Shown one piece after another: positions 34,893 to 43,039 of a stretch of 58,244 nt of DNA. Position 1 is the stretch's first letter. The number at the start of each line of letters is the position of its first letter. Origin of the DNA: Spirochaetia bacterium (lineage in GTDB: Bacteria > Spirochaetota > Leptospiria > Turneriellales > JAOUFE01); the NCBI GenBank assembly GCA_029857955.1, contig JAOUFY010000009.1:1-58244 (forward strand), written 5' to 3'. The notes below the pieces were generated by a model, which worked only from the letters and a program-made list of their open reading frames with translations, did not search any database and was not told the origin of the DNA. The translations under genes and the position numbers were made by a program.

Positions 34893-35279
34893 CTAAAAAC
34901 TATTTACGACTTTTTGTAATTTCGAGCTGACTTCTTTTCCGATTTCTTCAAGAGCTTTATTATTTACTATTTGCATAGAATACAAAGGATTAATGCAGGC
35001 TACTTCAATTTTTCCATTTTCTTTTTCATGAACAATAACATTACAAGGCAGCATTACCCCGATTTTTTCTTCAGCCTGCAATGCCTTATATGCAAACGGG
35101 GGATTACATGCGCCAAGAATACGATATTTTTTAAAATCTACGTTTAGTTTTTGTTTTAACGTATCTTTAACATCTATTTCAGTTAAAACGCCAAACCCTT
35201 CTTTTTTTAATTCAACTTTTACTTTTTCAATTGCTTCTTCAAACGATAAGCTCGTTTCTTTTGAATGATTATATTCCAT
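34893..35279 (-). CDS. DUF302 family protein
   Basis: The 128 residues show the DUF302 pattern: FEEAIEKVKVELKKEGFGVLTEIDV at the start, KYRILGACNPPFAYKAL in the middle and GVMLPCNVIVHE then VACINPLYS. The GACNPP and LPCN segments with conserved cysteines are the family hallmark. Members bind small ligands and often occur with redox or sulfur genes; function is unproven. Cytoplasmic. The gene has GGAG just upstream of its ATG. Confidence 0.88.
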   Translation of the reverse strand: MEYNHSKETSLSFEEAIEKVKVELKKEGFGVLTEIDVKDTLKQKLNVDFKKYRILGACNPPFAYKALQAEEKIGVMLPCNVIVHEKENGKIEVACINPLYSMQIVNNKALEEIGKEVSSKLQKVVNSF

Positions 35280-35348
35280 TTTGTTCTCCTATGGTATATT
35301 AGTATAGTCTAATATTCATTATTCTACCAAAAAAATGATCATCTGTTA

Positions 35349-36227
35349 TTATTTCTTTTTTACTTTTTGAACAACCAACAGGTTCATGTATTTTTCAAGA
35401 AGAGGGAATCCAAAATATAAAAGTAAATACAAAAATATAAATGATAACGACATAAGGAAAAAATATTTTATTGTCCATTCAAGAGCCACTTTGATATGAT
35501 GAATAAAATGAACATTACTTGAAGATTTGTTTTCATACATCGTCAATAAAATGGTACAAAACTCATTTTCAGAGTCGTATTCACCCAGATTTATTCCCAG
35601 TGTTTGAATTTCTTTCTCAATTTCTAAAATTCGATTTTCCAGATTAATAAACTCATCTATTTTTCCGCCTTTGTTCTTTAGATTGGTCAAAGAATTTCTA
35701 ATTTTTAATAACGATTCTTTTTTGGCCTGTAAATCCTTGTATTCGTTTGTTTTATCATTTTTATTAATCGTTAACAATAATGTTGTACCAATTTTTTTAA
35801 ATTCATCGATCTGTTCATCAAATTTTTCTGGAGGAACGCCTGCTGCAATTTTAATCACTCGATTATGTCTGTTTTTTAATCCGGAACTGTTTTCATATTG
35901 AATAACAGATCCGCTGGTATTGATAATGTCTCTTACTTTTTTTTCGTCTGTCTCTATGTCTTTAGACTGGGTATCAATATTGGCTACTTTTTCATATTTT
36001 TGATCTATGCTTTTAGAGGATGATTCATTTTCTTTATATTTAATTTTTTTTGAAGCAATGTTCTTTTTTTGGTACATGGAACCTGATTCATCTAATAATT
36101 CAAATTTTCTTATACTATTTTCATTTATTTTGTCTGTTGCAACATAACTATAAATAAGTCGAAAAATAAACATTAAAACAAATACAACAAGCCCAATAAG
36201 TAATCCTTTTGATATGTTTTTATTCAT
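35349..36227 (-). CDS. DUF4349-type membrane protein
   Basis: The 292 residues have an N-terminal membrane helix (about 8-28), an extracytoplasmic region with the KIAAGVPPEKFDEQIDEFKKIG segment typical of DUF4349, a coiled coil (about 165-215, ending LENRILEIEKEIQTLG), and a C-terminal membrane helix (about 245-275). Some members carry a lipobox at the start; this one does not. Function is unknown. Confidence 0.78.
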   Translation of the reverse strand: MNKNISKGLLIGLVVFVLMFIFRLIYSYVATDKINENSIRKFELLDESGSMYQKKNIASKKIKYKENESSSKSIDQKYEKVANIDTQSKDIETDEKKVRDIINTSGSVIQYENSSGLKNRHNRVIKIAAGVPPEKFDEQIDEFKKIGTTLLLTINKNDKTNEYKDLQAKKESLLKIRNSLTNLKNKGGKIDEFINLENRILEIEKEIQTLGINLGEYDSENEFCTILLTMYENKSSSNVHFIHHIKVALEWTIKYFFLMSLSFIFLYLLLYFGFPLLEKYMNLLVVQKVKKK

Positions 36228-36243
36228 ATTAACCCTTTAAAAT

Positions 36244-36717
36244 TTATTTATCTCTCCTGAATTTATAGAAAACCATCTCATCATTGTTTTCTATAAAACC
36301 ATATTTTTGGTATAGAGATTTACCGTCTTTACTGGCATGGAGACTTAGTTTACCGACCTTTCTTTCTAGTCCTTCTTCTATTATTTTCTCAAAAAGAATG
36401 GATGCGATCCCCTTTCTTCGGTAAGGTTTTTTCGTATACATGTTCATAATGTAGCCAATTTTTCCCGTAATATTGCTATGAGAGGGGGGAACTTCATAAA
36501 ATGAAATTCCGCTCGTTGCGATCACTTCGTTTTCAAAAACACAAAGCCAGGCAATAAAACTTTCATCCGTGATATGATTATTTAAATATTTTTCAATATT
36601 ATAATACATGTCATTTTTATTTTCTAAATCCGCTCCTTTTACTTCTTTAAGAAACTCGATTCGCAATTCGGTCAATATCGAAATATCGTCAATGGTAGCT
36701 TTACGATATGTAAACAT
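36244..36717 (-). CDS. GNAT family N-acetyltransferase
   Basis: The 157 residues carry the GNAT fold: acetyl-CoA loop motif A KKPYRRKGIASILFEKII (RRKGIA, about 100-106), motif B LHASKDGKSLYQKYGF at the end. The start MFTYRKATIDDISILTELR is typical. Substrate unknown. It is 5 bases downstream of the SH3-like protein gene and continues that transcription unit. Confidence 0.88.
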   Translation of the reverse strand: MFTYRKATIDDISILTELRIEFLKEVKGADLENKNDMYYNIEKYLNNHITDESFIAWLCVFENEVIATSGISFYEVPPSHSNITGKIGYIMNMYTKKPYRRKGIASILFEKIIEEGLERKVGKLSLHASKDGKSLYQKYGFIENNDEMVFYKFRRDK

Positions 36718-36722
36718 ATAAT

Positions 36723-37508
36723 TTAATCGATAAATTTTATAAATTCACCGTATATCCATCCTTTTATCCGCATGCAATCAGCTAATCCCAGTTTATTTAT
36801 TTGAACATAATACCAGTAATTTTCCCATGACTGAATGTTTATTTTATTTTTCGTACGGGCAAATACATATATTTCAGAATATTTTATATCATCAGGAGAG
36901 ATGATTCCTTTTGATGTTAAGTTCCAACTGCAATTTAAGGGTTTTGAAGAAACGTCTGGTTTTGATCTTACATAAACACTGGTTGTTACATCAGCTTTTC
37001 GTTTACCAGTTGTTATTGAGTTTGTTTCATTAATAACTCTATCCGTATTTTTAAAAACCAGATTTTTATGATCCCAAAACGATGAATGAGTGCATTGAAG
37101 AATATCTTTAAATTCAACGGCACTTTGCGGGCTTTCAATTCTACACGTTTCTATACTTATCAAATTTTTTATATATTTTATATCTTCAGGTAAATTACGA
37201 CCCTGATGACCGCCTGTCTGAAAATGTTCAGGTTGCAGCTTGATACTATTTTTAATTATCTCATATTTGCCGGTGATCTCTCCATAGGGAATACCTTCTC
37301 CTGAATATTTAAAAATAAAACCATCATCGTTAAATTTTATATCTCCTGATTCTGATCGATCCGTTTCAAGGTTCCAATCGCCGGTTTTTAACCTTTCCTT
37401 TAAATTTTCAATATAAACTGAATATGTGCCATCACTTAACAAAAGTAATATAATGAAAATATAGATTATTTTAAAATTTAATTTCATTAACCTAATATTC
37501 CTATGCAA
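36723..37508 (-). CDS. Secreted protein with a C-terminal SH3-like region
   Basis: Signal peptide at 1-30 (IYIFIILLLLSDGTYS). The first mature half is beta-rich (DIKFNDDGFIFKYSGEG); the second has the bacterial SH3b look: VYVRSKPDVSSKPL, then a Trp-rich strand ENYWYYVQ and GWIYGEFI. Such domains bind cell-wall peptides. No catalytic domain is visible. Four cysteines are in the mature part. Its start overlaps the end of rdgB by 8 bases. Confidence 0.65.
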   Translation of the reverse strand: MHRNIRLMKLNFKIIYIFIILLLLSDGTYSVYIENLKERLKTGDWNLETDRSESGDIKFNDDGFIFKYSGEGIPYGEITGKYEIIKNSIKLQPEHFQTGGHQGRNLPEDIKYIKNLISIETCRIESPQSAVEFKDILQCTHSSFWDHKNLVFKNTDRVINETNSITTGKRKADVTTSVYVRSKPDVSSKPLNCSWNLTSKGIISPDDIKYSEIYVFARTKNKINIQSWENYWYYVQINKLGLADCMRIKGWIYGEFIKFID

Positions 37509-38133
37509 TGTAGCGATCTAAAAATTGCAAAAACAACTTGAGAGCTTTTGATCTGTGACTGACAACTTGTTTTTCTTCCGGGAGTAGTTCCCCAAAAGTT
37601 TTATTCATTGGCTGGTATAAAAAAACAGGATCATAACCAAAGCCGTTTTTCCCGCGCGGTTCGTTAATAATGAGACCTTCAACTTTTCCGTTAAAAAATA
37701 TTTCATTGCCCGTTTTATCAATAAAACAAATGCACGATATAAACCGCGCGGTTTTTAAATGTGATGGTTGGTTTTTCAATTCATTTAGTAATTTTGCAAT
37801 CCTTAATTCATCGGTTTTTTCATATCTGCTTGAAAAAACACCCGGATCGCCGTTTAAAAGATCGACCTCTAAACCGGAATCGTCTGCAATTACCGGAGCA
37901 TTTACAATACTAAAAAGAGCTCTGGCCTTTATTCGTGCATTTTCCAGAAATGATTCTCCGTCTTCAACAGGATTGTATCTTTTTTTTTGCTCGTCTGTAA
38001 GATGGTTAATGGTCAACGGTATAATTTCAGTAGCTACTTTACATTCTTCTTTAATGTATTGTTTTATCTCGCGAACCTTTCCTTCGTTTTCGCTGGAAAT
38101 ATAAAAACGATATGAATTTATTGTTGTTTTCAT
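37501..38133 (-). CDS. rdgB: Non-canonical purine NTP pyrophosphatase (RdgB/HAM1)
   Basis: Hydrolyses ITP, dITP and XTP to the monophosphate, cleaning the nucleotide pool. Family motifs are the N-terminal SSENEGKVREIK (for TxNxxK), EDGESFLENARIKA, ADDSGLEVDLLNG, PGVFSSRY, GKNGFGYDPVF and SHRSKAL. 210 residues, complete. The initial motif has Ser-Glu-Asn in place of Thr-Gly-Asn. First of a run with the SH3-like and GNAT genes. Confidence 0.93.
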   Translation of the reverse strand: MKTTINSYRFYISSENEGKVREIKQYIKEECKVATEIIPLTINHLTDEQKKRYNPVEDGESFLENARIKARALFSIVNAPVIADDSGLEVDLLNGDPGVFSSRYEKTDELRIAKLLNELKNQPSHLKTARFISCICFIDKTGNEIFFNGKVEGLIINEPRGKNGFGYDPVFLYQPMNKTFGELLPEEKQVVSHRSKALKLFLQFLDRYIA

Positions 38134-38198
38134 TGTTTGAAAGATGAAAAATTTGATATAGATTGAATAGAAAAATTTATTTTTAATAAATATACGTT

Positions 38199-38247
38199 GG
38201 GGGTAAGCAGGTACCGTGTACCTGCATCAGGGGGTAGACTTACCCCC
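38199..38247 (-). other. Element with mutually exclusive hairpins upstream of rdgB
   Basis: GGGGGTAAG (38199-38207) can pair with CTTACCCCC (38239-38247), enclosing a perfect 8-bp hairpin GCAGGTAC-CGT-GTACCTGC (38207-38225; G38207 can belong to only one stem). Alternatively CCCCC pairs with the nearer GGGGGTA (38230-38236) around GACT. The two folds exclude each other. It lies 3' of the beta-helix gene and about 65 bases 5' of rdgB on the transcribed strand. Confidence 0.6.
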
Positions 38248-38261
38248 TTTTAAAATGTTTA

Positions 38262-38888
38262 CTATCGAATAATATTATTTTTAATGATCAATTGATCTTT
38301 TAATTTGTCAAGACTGATCGTTGATTTAATAAACTCGGGATTATTTTCAATTGTATTATTTTGAATTAAAATATTATCGACATCGCCTTTAATTTCAATA
38401 GCCGAAATAGTATTGTGATGAAGATATGAACTCTGAATGGTTATACTGCCAGAATCTCTAATCTGTACACCAACTATTCCCGACCCGTTAAACTCAATAT
38501 GATCCATGAATATATCATGAGAGTATAATATATCCATTACGCCGCTTGTACAATGTTTAGAATAATAGGGCATAACATGTTTGGCGTGAAATCCTTTAAA
38601 AGTTAAATTATCCGAATTATAAATATAAAATATAATCGCATTTTCGTTTAAAATTATATAAACATCTTTTTCCGCATAAAACTCCAGAAAACTTTTTCGT
38701 TGAATACCAATGGGTTTTTTCAATTGATATGTTCCTGAGGCAAATATTAGCTTATCTCCTTTTTTCATTTTTTGAATGGTCTCATTAATACTAGAGGATT
38801 GTTCAGGCGTTATATGAAATTCATGAGCCATGAGATGACCTGAAAAATAATAATATAGCATGATGAATAAAGAAAAAACTTTTTTCAT
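38262..38888 (-). CDS. Secreted right-handed beta-helix protein
   Basis: Signal peptide 1-21 (SLFIMLYYYFSGHLMA). The rest has short parallel-beta-helix coils: LTFKGFHAKHV, IFMDHIEFNGSGIVGV, ITIQSSYLHHNTISAIEI and ILIQNNTIENNPEF. Helices of this kind bind or cleave polysaccharides or act as passive adhesins; the catalytic residues are not evident. 208 residues is short for the fold. The ATG overlaps the ankyrin gene by 4 bases, so the two are made together. Confidence 0.75.
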   Translation of the reverse strand: MKKVFSLFIMLYYYFSGHLMAHEFHITPEQSSSINETIQKMKKGDKLIFASGTYQLKKPIGIQRKSFLEFYAEKDVYIILNENAIIFYIYNSDNLTFKGFHAKHVMPYYSKHCTSGVMDILYSHDIFMDHIEFNGSGIVGVQIRDSGSITIQSSYLHHNTISAIEIKGDVDNILIQNNTIENNPEFIKSTISLDKLKDQLIIKNNIIR

Positions 38889-41338
38889 GGGTTATGGATT
38901 ACCTTTATATTTTTTTCTTTTAACATTTTTATAATTTCCGGATTTTTTATATTCTCATATGGAAAAATATATCCTCTAGCGCTTCTTTCATTCACGCTGG
39001 CGCCGTATTGAAGCAAAGTTTTTACCAATATTTCATTCTCATTAAAAATAGCCCGTTCAAGAGCCGTTGAAAGTCCTGAATCACCAATCCCTTGAGCGCA
39101 ATCCGGAGAATAACCTGTTTCAAGTAAAAAATTTAACTGTACCTTATTCTCCTGCTCAACGGCCTGATAAACCCGACAATCATTTACATAAAAAGGTACG
39201 GGCGGCTTTGTAATGTTTACATCCAAGATAAACTTTTGATTTTCTACAAAACTTTTTATTTCAGGCGAGAACGCCATGTTGTGTTTTTCTAAAACAGTCG
39301 CTTTTAAACTTTTTTCTTTTTCAATTTCATCTGCAATGAAGATGGAATTTTTGTCATTTGTTTTCTCTGATAAATACCTAGCAATAGAAGTAAAATGATT
39401 CAGAGTGGATAAAAACATCGCGCTTTGTCCATAAACATCTTTTATGTCTACATTGGCCCCATTTTCAACCAGCATTTTTACTACGGAAAAATAACCTTTA
39501 TAGGCGGCATACATAAGAAGTGTTTTACCTTCTTTGTTGACAGCATTAACATCCATAACGTTGGCTTTTATATTTTTATAAAAAATCTGCTGAAAAATCA
39601 GGTAGTCAATTCTGTTCAATGGTTGAAAATCATTAGAAAAATTTTGTTTTTCCGCAAGCAAAGTATGCAACAAAGTATTACCCATATCATCTTTAAAGTC
39701 AAGACTGCTAATTTTGTTGACATATAGCTTTTTTTGAAAATATTCAATCAAAAGCTGATCAGTCTGGCGATTAAAAAACTTATTTTTATTTTCTATTAAA
39801 ATATTCAGTTTTTCAGGATACTCCGTTGTAATAAAATTCTTCTTTGAAAAAAGATCCAGACCATTTGCCGAAAATAAATATTTATCATTTCTTTTTATTA
39901 ATGTATTCATAAAAGTTGTACTGCATGATCGCAATACATTTCTTTGAAATTCATTTTTTACATCAGGCCAGTTTATGGTATAATTTTTTTCATAGTAATC
40001 GATTAAAACTTTTTCTCGATTTATTTTACAAAGTAAATTCACATATGGATAAACATGATAAAAATCTTCAAAATACTCATTTTGTTCGGCATAAAGTTTA
40101 AAATATACCATTTGCAGTTCATTTTTTAAACTATGTAAAATATGATTTATAAAATCATGATTTATATGTTTGGTTAATGTGTTAAAATCTTTTTTAATCT
40201 CATCCGTAATTTTATAATGAGTAATTTCCATTTTTTTATTAAATTCATTGATCATTTGAATTTGTTTTTGATGGGCGGAAAGACCTCCATATTTTTGAAT
40301 TATCGCGACGACTTTTTCAATGTGTTGCGATCGATGGTTTGAAGAACTACCTTGAGCCGGATTAACTTCTTCTTGTTGCAAACCCAGTTGATCGAGAAAA
40401 GTTAATCCATTTTCATCAACCATGTTGATGTTATCCATGGCTTGAACAAACTTTTCAAATAAAGCAAGATTTTCAAGATAACGTTCATCGGTATATACCC
40501 GAAATATTTTCCATAAAATTTCTTTGGATGTTTTTAACTTTTTTAAAAAATCTGGCTCTGATTGAACAACATATGTTAATGTTTCTTCGCTAAACCCATT
40601 ATGACAATTTAACAAATAATATAAAATATCCCGATCATGATTATCTTTAATATACAGAGACGCATTATACTTTAATAAAATTTTTATAGAATCCAGGTTG
40701 TTGGAACAAACGGCCTCCATTAAAGCCGTTTGACCTTTGTTGGTCTTTGCGTTGGGATCAACATGATTTTTTAAAAAAAACTCCATCAATTCGGGTTGAT
40801 ATTTTGATGTCGCCATAATGATATTATAACCATTTAAGGCAGGTTTTATCTGAGCGCCTTTTTCAAGTAGAAAATGCACTATATCATCATACCCCCTGTC
40901 GGCGGCAACAAGAAGCGCAGTATAGCCTTTATTATTTGCCAGATTAATATCGGCTCCATGATCATAAAGAAACTTAACCATTTCAAGATGGCAAACAAAG
41001 GCGGCTGACAATAAAGCGGTTTCTCCGCTTTGATCTTGAGCATTTATATCTGCGCCATGTTCCAATAAAATACGAGTGTTTTTAATGTCTCCGTTAATAG
41101 CTGTTTTCATCAAAGGTGTTTCACCTTTAAAAGAAACACTTTGATCTCGCGAATTGACATCTACCCCGTCTTTGAGAATTTTTATGATTCCCTCTGTAAA
41201 ACCATTTACGCTGTAATGCAGAAGTTTTTCAGAAAAATCAAACTCTACAGCACAGGATGGATAAAAATTAAAAAATAGAACTATCAAAGTAATTTGACGA
41301 ATCATTTGTTTTATAAATTTTTTTCTAAAAAATGTCAT
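38885..41338 (-). CDS. Large secreted ankyrin-repeat protein
   Basis: The 817 residues begin with a basic segment and a hydrophobic core (about 11-30, ending PSCA), a signal peptide with a possible lipobox-like Cys. Ankyrin repeats form an N-terminal block (about 40-280; GETPLMKTAINGDIKNTRIL, TALLSAAFVCHLEMVKFL) and two to four more at the C-terminus (about 595-690 and 750-810). Between them about 300 residues of helical, non-repeat sequence are unrecognised. In bacteria ankyrin proteins bind partner proteins and are often exported. Its translation is coupled to the beta-helix gene. Confidence 0.82.
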   Translation of the reverse strand: MTFFRKKFIKQMIRQITLIVLFFNFYPSCAVEFDFSEKLLHYSVNGFTEGIIKILKDGVDVNSRDQSVSFKGETPLMKTAINGDIKNTRILLEHGADINAQDQSGETALLSAAFVCHLEMVKFLYDHGADINLANNKGYTALLVAADRGYDDIVHFLLEKGAQIKPALNGYNIIMATSKYQPELMEFFLKNHVDPNAKTNKGQTALMEAVCSNNLDSIKILLKYNASLYIKDNHDRDILYYLLNCHNGFSEETLTYVVQSEPDFLKKLKTSKEILWKIFRVYTDERYLENLALFEKFVQAMDNINMVDENGLTFLDQLGLQQEEVNPAQGSSSNHRSQHIEKVVAIIQKYGGLSAHQKQIQMINEFNKKMEITHYKITDEIKKDFNTLTKHINHDFINHILHSLKNELQMVYFKLYAEQNEYFEDFYHVYPYVNLLCKINREKVLIDYYEKNYTINWPDVKNEFQRNVLRSCSTTFMNTLIKRNDKYLFSANGLDLFSKKNFITTEYPEKLNILIENKNKFFNRQTDQLLIEYFQKKLYVNKISSLDFKDDMGNTLLHTLLAEKQNFSNDFQPLNRIDYLIFQQIFYKNIKANVMDVNAVNKEGKTLLMYAAYKGYFSVVKMLVENGANVDIKDVYGQSAMFLSTLNHFTSIARYLSEKTNDKNSIFIADEIEKEKSLKATVLEKHNMAFSPEIKSFVENQKFILDVNITKPPVPFYVNDCRVYQAVEQENKVQLNFLLETGYSPDCAQGIGDSGLSTALERAIFNENEILVKTLLQYGASVNERSARGYIFPYENIKNPEIIKMLKEKNIKVIHNP

Positions 41339-41390
41339 ATTTATTTTAAACTGTAATTTTATATTTCATAATGCGTTTGTAAGGTTTTAA

Positions 41391-42188
41391 TTATTTTACC
41401 AATTCAAATTTTTTGCCATTAAATTGATAAATGATTGTTTTTTTTGTTTTTTTATTTTGAATAATTTGATATCCATTCAATACAAGCTGGTTTAACTTTG
41501 CATCAATTTTATATTTTAAATTTATCTCATAATAATTGGCTGAGTTTTTAAGGTAATCGGGACGATCAAAAATTTTATAGTTAAAACACTGATCCATTTT
41601 TTGATTAAAATAAAAAATAATGAGCCGGTTAAGACCATAAGCTCCTCCTAAAGATGATTCATTTAATTCAAAATACAATTCATCTATCTTATTTTTATCA
41701 AAATCAAAAAAATTAAACTGAAGTTCTTCATTTGGCGTCTTAAAGTACCAGGAATCAAGTATTTTGCCAGATTTATTACAATATATTAAAAAGTAATGTG
41801 TTTTTTGTGTACCCAATGAGGCTAATCGATTTAATTCTTCTTCTGTAATATTTTCTGGCAATACCGATCTGCTGAATATTTTTACGATATAAAGTGTTCC
41901 ATCGCCGATTTTGTAACTTTTGTCAAACGTATATTCATTATATTCTATGTTGGCCAATATATATTTAAAATCTTTTTGACGTTTGTTTCTCAACTGTAGA
42001 TTTTTTTCAGCGTCGATATCTTTTTTAACGCTATTCTCATACGCCAAATCGGAAAAAGTTTTAAATTGGGTTTTTAAAATTTCATGGATAACTTCATCAT
42101 TATTATTTTCAACCGAAAACAGCATGGAATTACACATTAAATTACACTGAAACAAAATTAATAATAATTTATTAAACTTTATAAACAT
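41391..42188 (-). CDS. Secreted protein of unknown function
   Basis: The 265 residues have a signal peptide (about 1-26; LLLILFQCNLMCNSMLFS) and a mixed alpha/beta mature part rich in Lys, Asn and Tyr (TLYIVKIFSRSVLPEN, FDFDKNKIDELYFELN, TIIYQFNGKKFELVK at the end). The FDFDKNKIDELYFEL stretch resembles an EF-hand-like or FG-GAP-like acidic loop (DFDKNKIDEL). No family recognised. First of the secreted trio with the ankyrin and beta-helix genes. Confidence 0.6.
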   Translation of the reverse strand: MFIKFNKLLLILFQCNLMCNSMLFSVENNNDEVIHEILKTQFKTFSDLAYENSVKKDIDAEKNLQLRNKRQKDFKYILANIEYNEYTFDKSYKIGDGTLYIVKIFSRSVLPENITEEELNRLASLGTQKTHYFLIYCNKSGKILDSWYFKTPNEELQFNFFDFDKNKIDELYFELNESSLGGAYGLNRLIIFYFNQKMDQCFNYKIFDRPDYLKNSANYYEINLKYKIDAKLNQLVLNGYQIIQNKKTKKTIIYQFNGKKFELVK

Positions 42189-42272
42189 AATTATGGTTAT
42201 TAACTTTTATAAATATTTTTCATTTTTTTAATTCATATGTCAATCAGTATTTTTTTGACAATATTTTATACA

Positions 42273-42731
42273 TTATTTATTATGCAAAAATAATGTAATT
42301 GCTCTCTCAAAAATTTTTTGATTAAAACACATTTCATAAATTTGACCTGTATTATTCTCTATGATTTCTTTTATAGTTTGCTTTAATTTTAAATGATGAT
42401 TGTAAAAGTTTGAATCTACCTGTAGCACGGATAACAAAAGATCGCCATTATATAAGTCACCTGATATCATTGGATTTTTTTCTAACAGGGATATTGCCAG
42501 TGGTACCAGATAGGTTAATGAAAGGTTTTAACCAATCATAATTCTTAAATCTTCCGGCGTAAAGTCTTTTAAAGATTTTTGATATAATTGACTGCATGTA
42601 CTTACTAAATGTGAAGAATAGTTTTACACTATCTGGTAGCCTTTTTCTAATTCTGACAAAGTTCTATTTATGTAATGAGGTTTTAATTCTTTTTCAATGA
42701 ACTTTTTCTTCTTAAATTTATACACATTCAT
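42273..42731 (-). pseudogene. Contact-dependent-inhibition-type immunity protein, two nonsense codons
   Basis: A single minus-strand frame runs for 152 codons from the ATG at 42729-42731, broken by TAA at 42624-42626 (codon 36) and TAA at 42528-42530 (codon 68). Between and after them it reads LKDFTPEDLRIMIG, then YLVPLAISLLEKNPMISGDLYNGDLLLSV, in the order typical of a family of CDI-type immunity proteins (DFT-EDLRIMIGQ-x-Y-LVPLAL-x-LE-x-NP then GD-YPGDLL). The second TAA sits where the family has a Gln, one base away from CAA. There is no cognate toxin gene in the window. A later ATG gives an apparent 65-residue gene, 42273-42470, which is only its tail. Confidence 0.72.
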
Positions 42732-42984
42732 ACACAGCAAAAAACATTTTTACCTTTTAATTTTTTATTATTAAAAATATTTCCATGTGTTTTATGTATA
42801 AGTGTAAATTCATTGTGGAAAACATTTGTTTTCATTTCGCTTTATTTACGGAAAATATAGAGTATTCTCTTATATACTTTTTAAAACTTTACTTATACAC
42901 ATAAACACACTTGTATATATTAGTATTATATAATATAATACTTTTATTTAAATATAATAATATATAGAGAATGGGTTTGTGGAG
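42718..42984. other. Candidate chromosomal replication origin
   Basis: In and beside a gene-free gap of about 300 bases there are two perfect-type DnaA boxes TTATACACA (42718-42726, 42893-42901) and three near matches: TCATACACA (42728-42736), TTATACATA on the minus strand (42793-42801) and TTTTCCACA on the minus strand (42814-42822). Next to them, about 42909-42966 is nearly pure A+T, suitable as an unwinding region. rsmG-parA-parB and two parS sites lie within 6 kb, as is usual near origins. dnaA is not in the window. Confidence 0.5.
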
Positions 42985-42987
42985 TTA

Positions 42988-43021
42988 AAAATAAATGGGG
43001 ATAATAAAGATATCCCCATTT
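42988..43021 (-). terminator. Terminator of the fliK-flgD-flgE operon
   Basis: AAATGGGGATA (42993-43003) pairs perfectly with TATCCCCATTT (43011-43021). On the minus strand it is followed by ATTTTTAAC. It lies 18 bases beyond the flgE stop codon. Confidence 0.85.
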
Positions 43022-43039
43022 ATGTTAAATCGTTATCGA

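Noticed and set aside
42502..42640. Direct repeat of TACCAGATAG inside the broken immunity gene as a transposon footprint
   Set aside because: The copies are in opposite orientation and only 10 bases long; the frame between is intact except for the stop codons.
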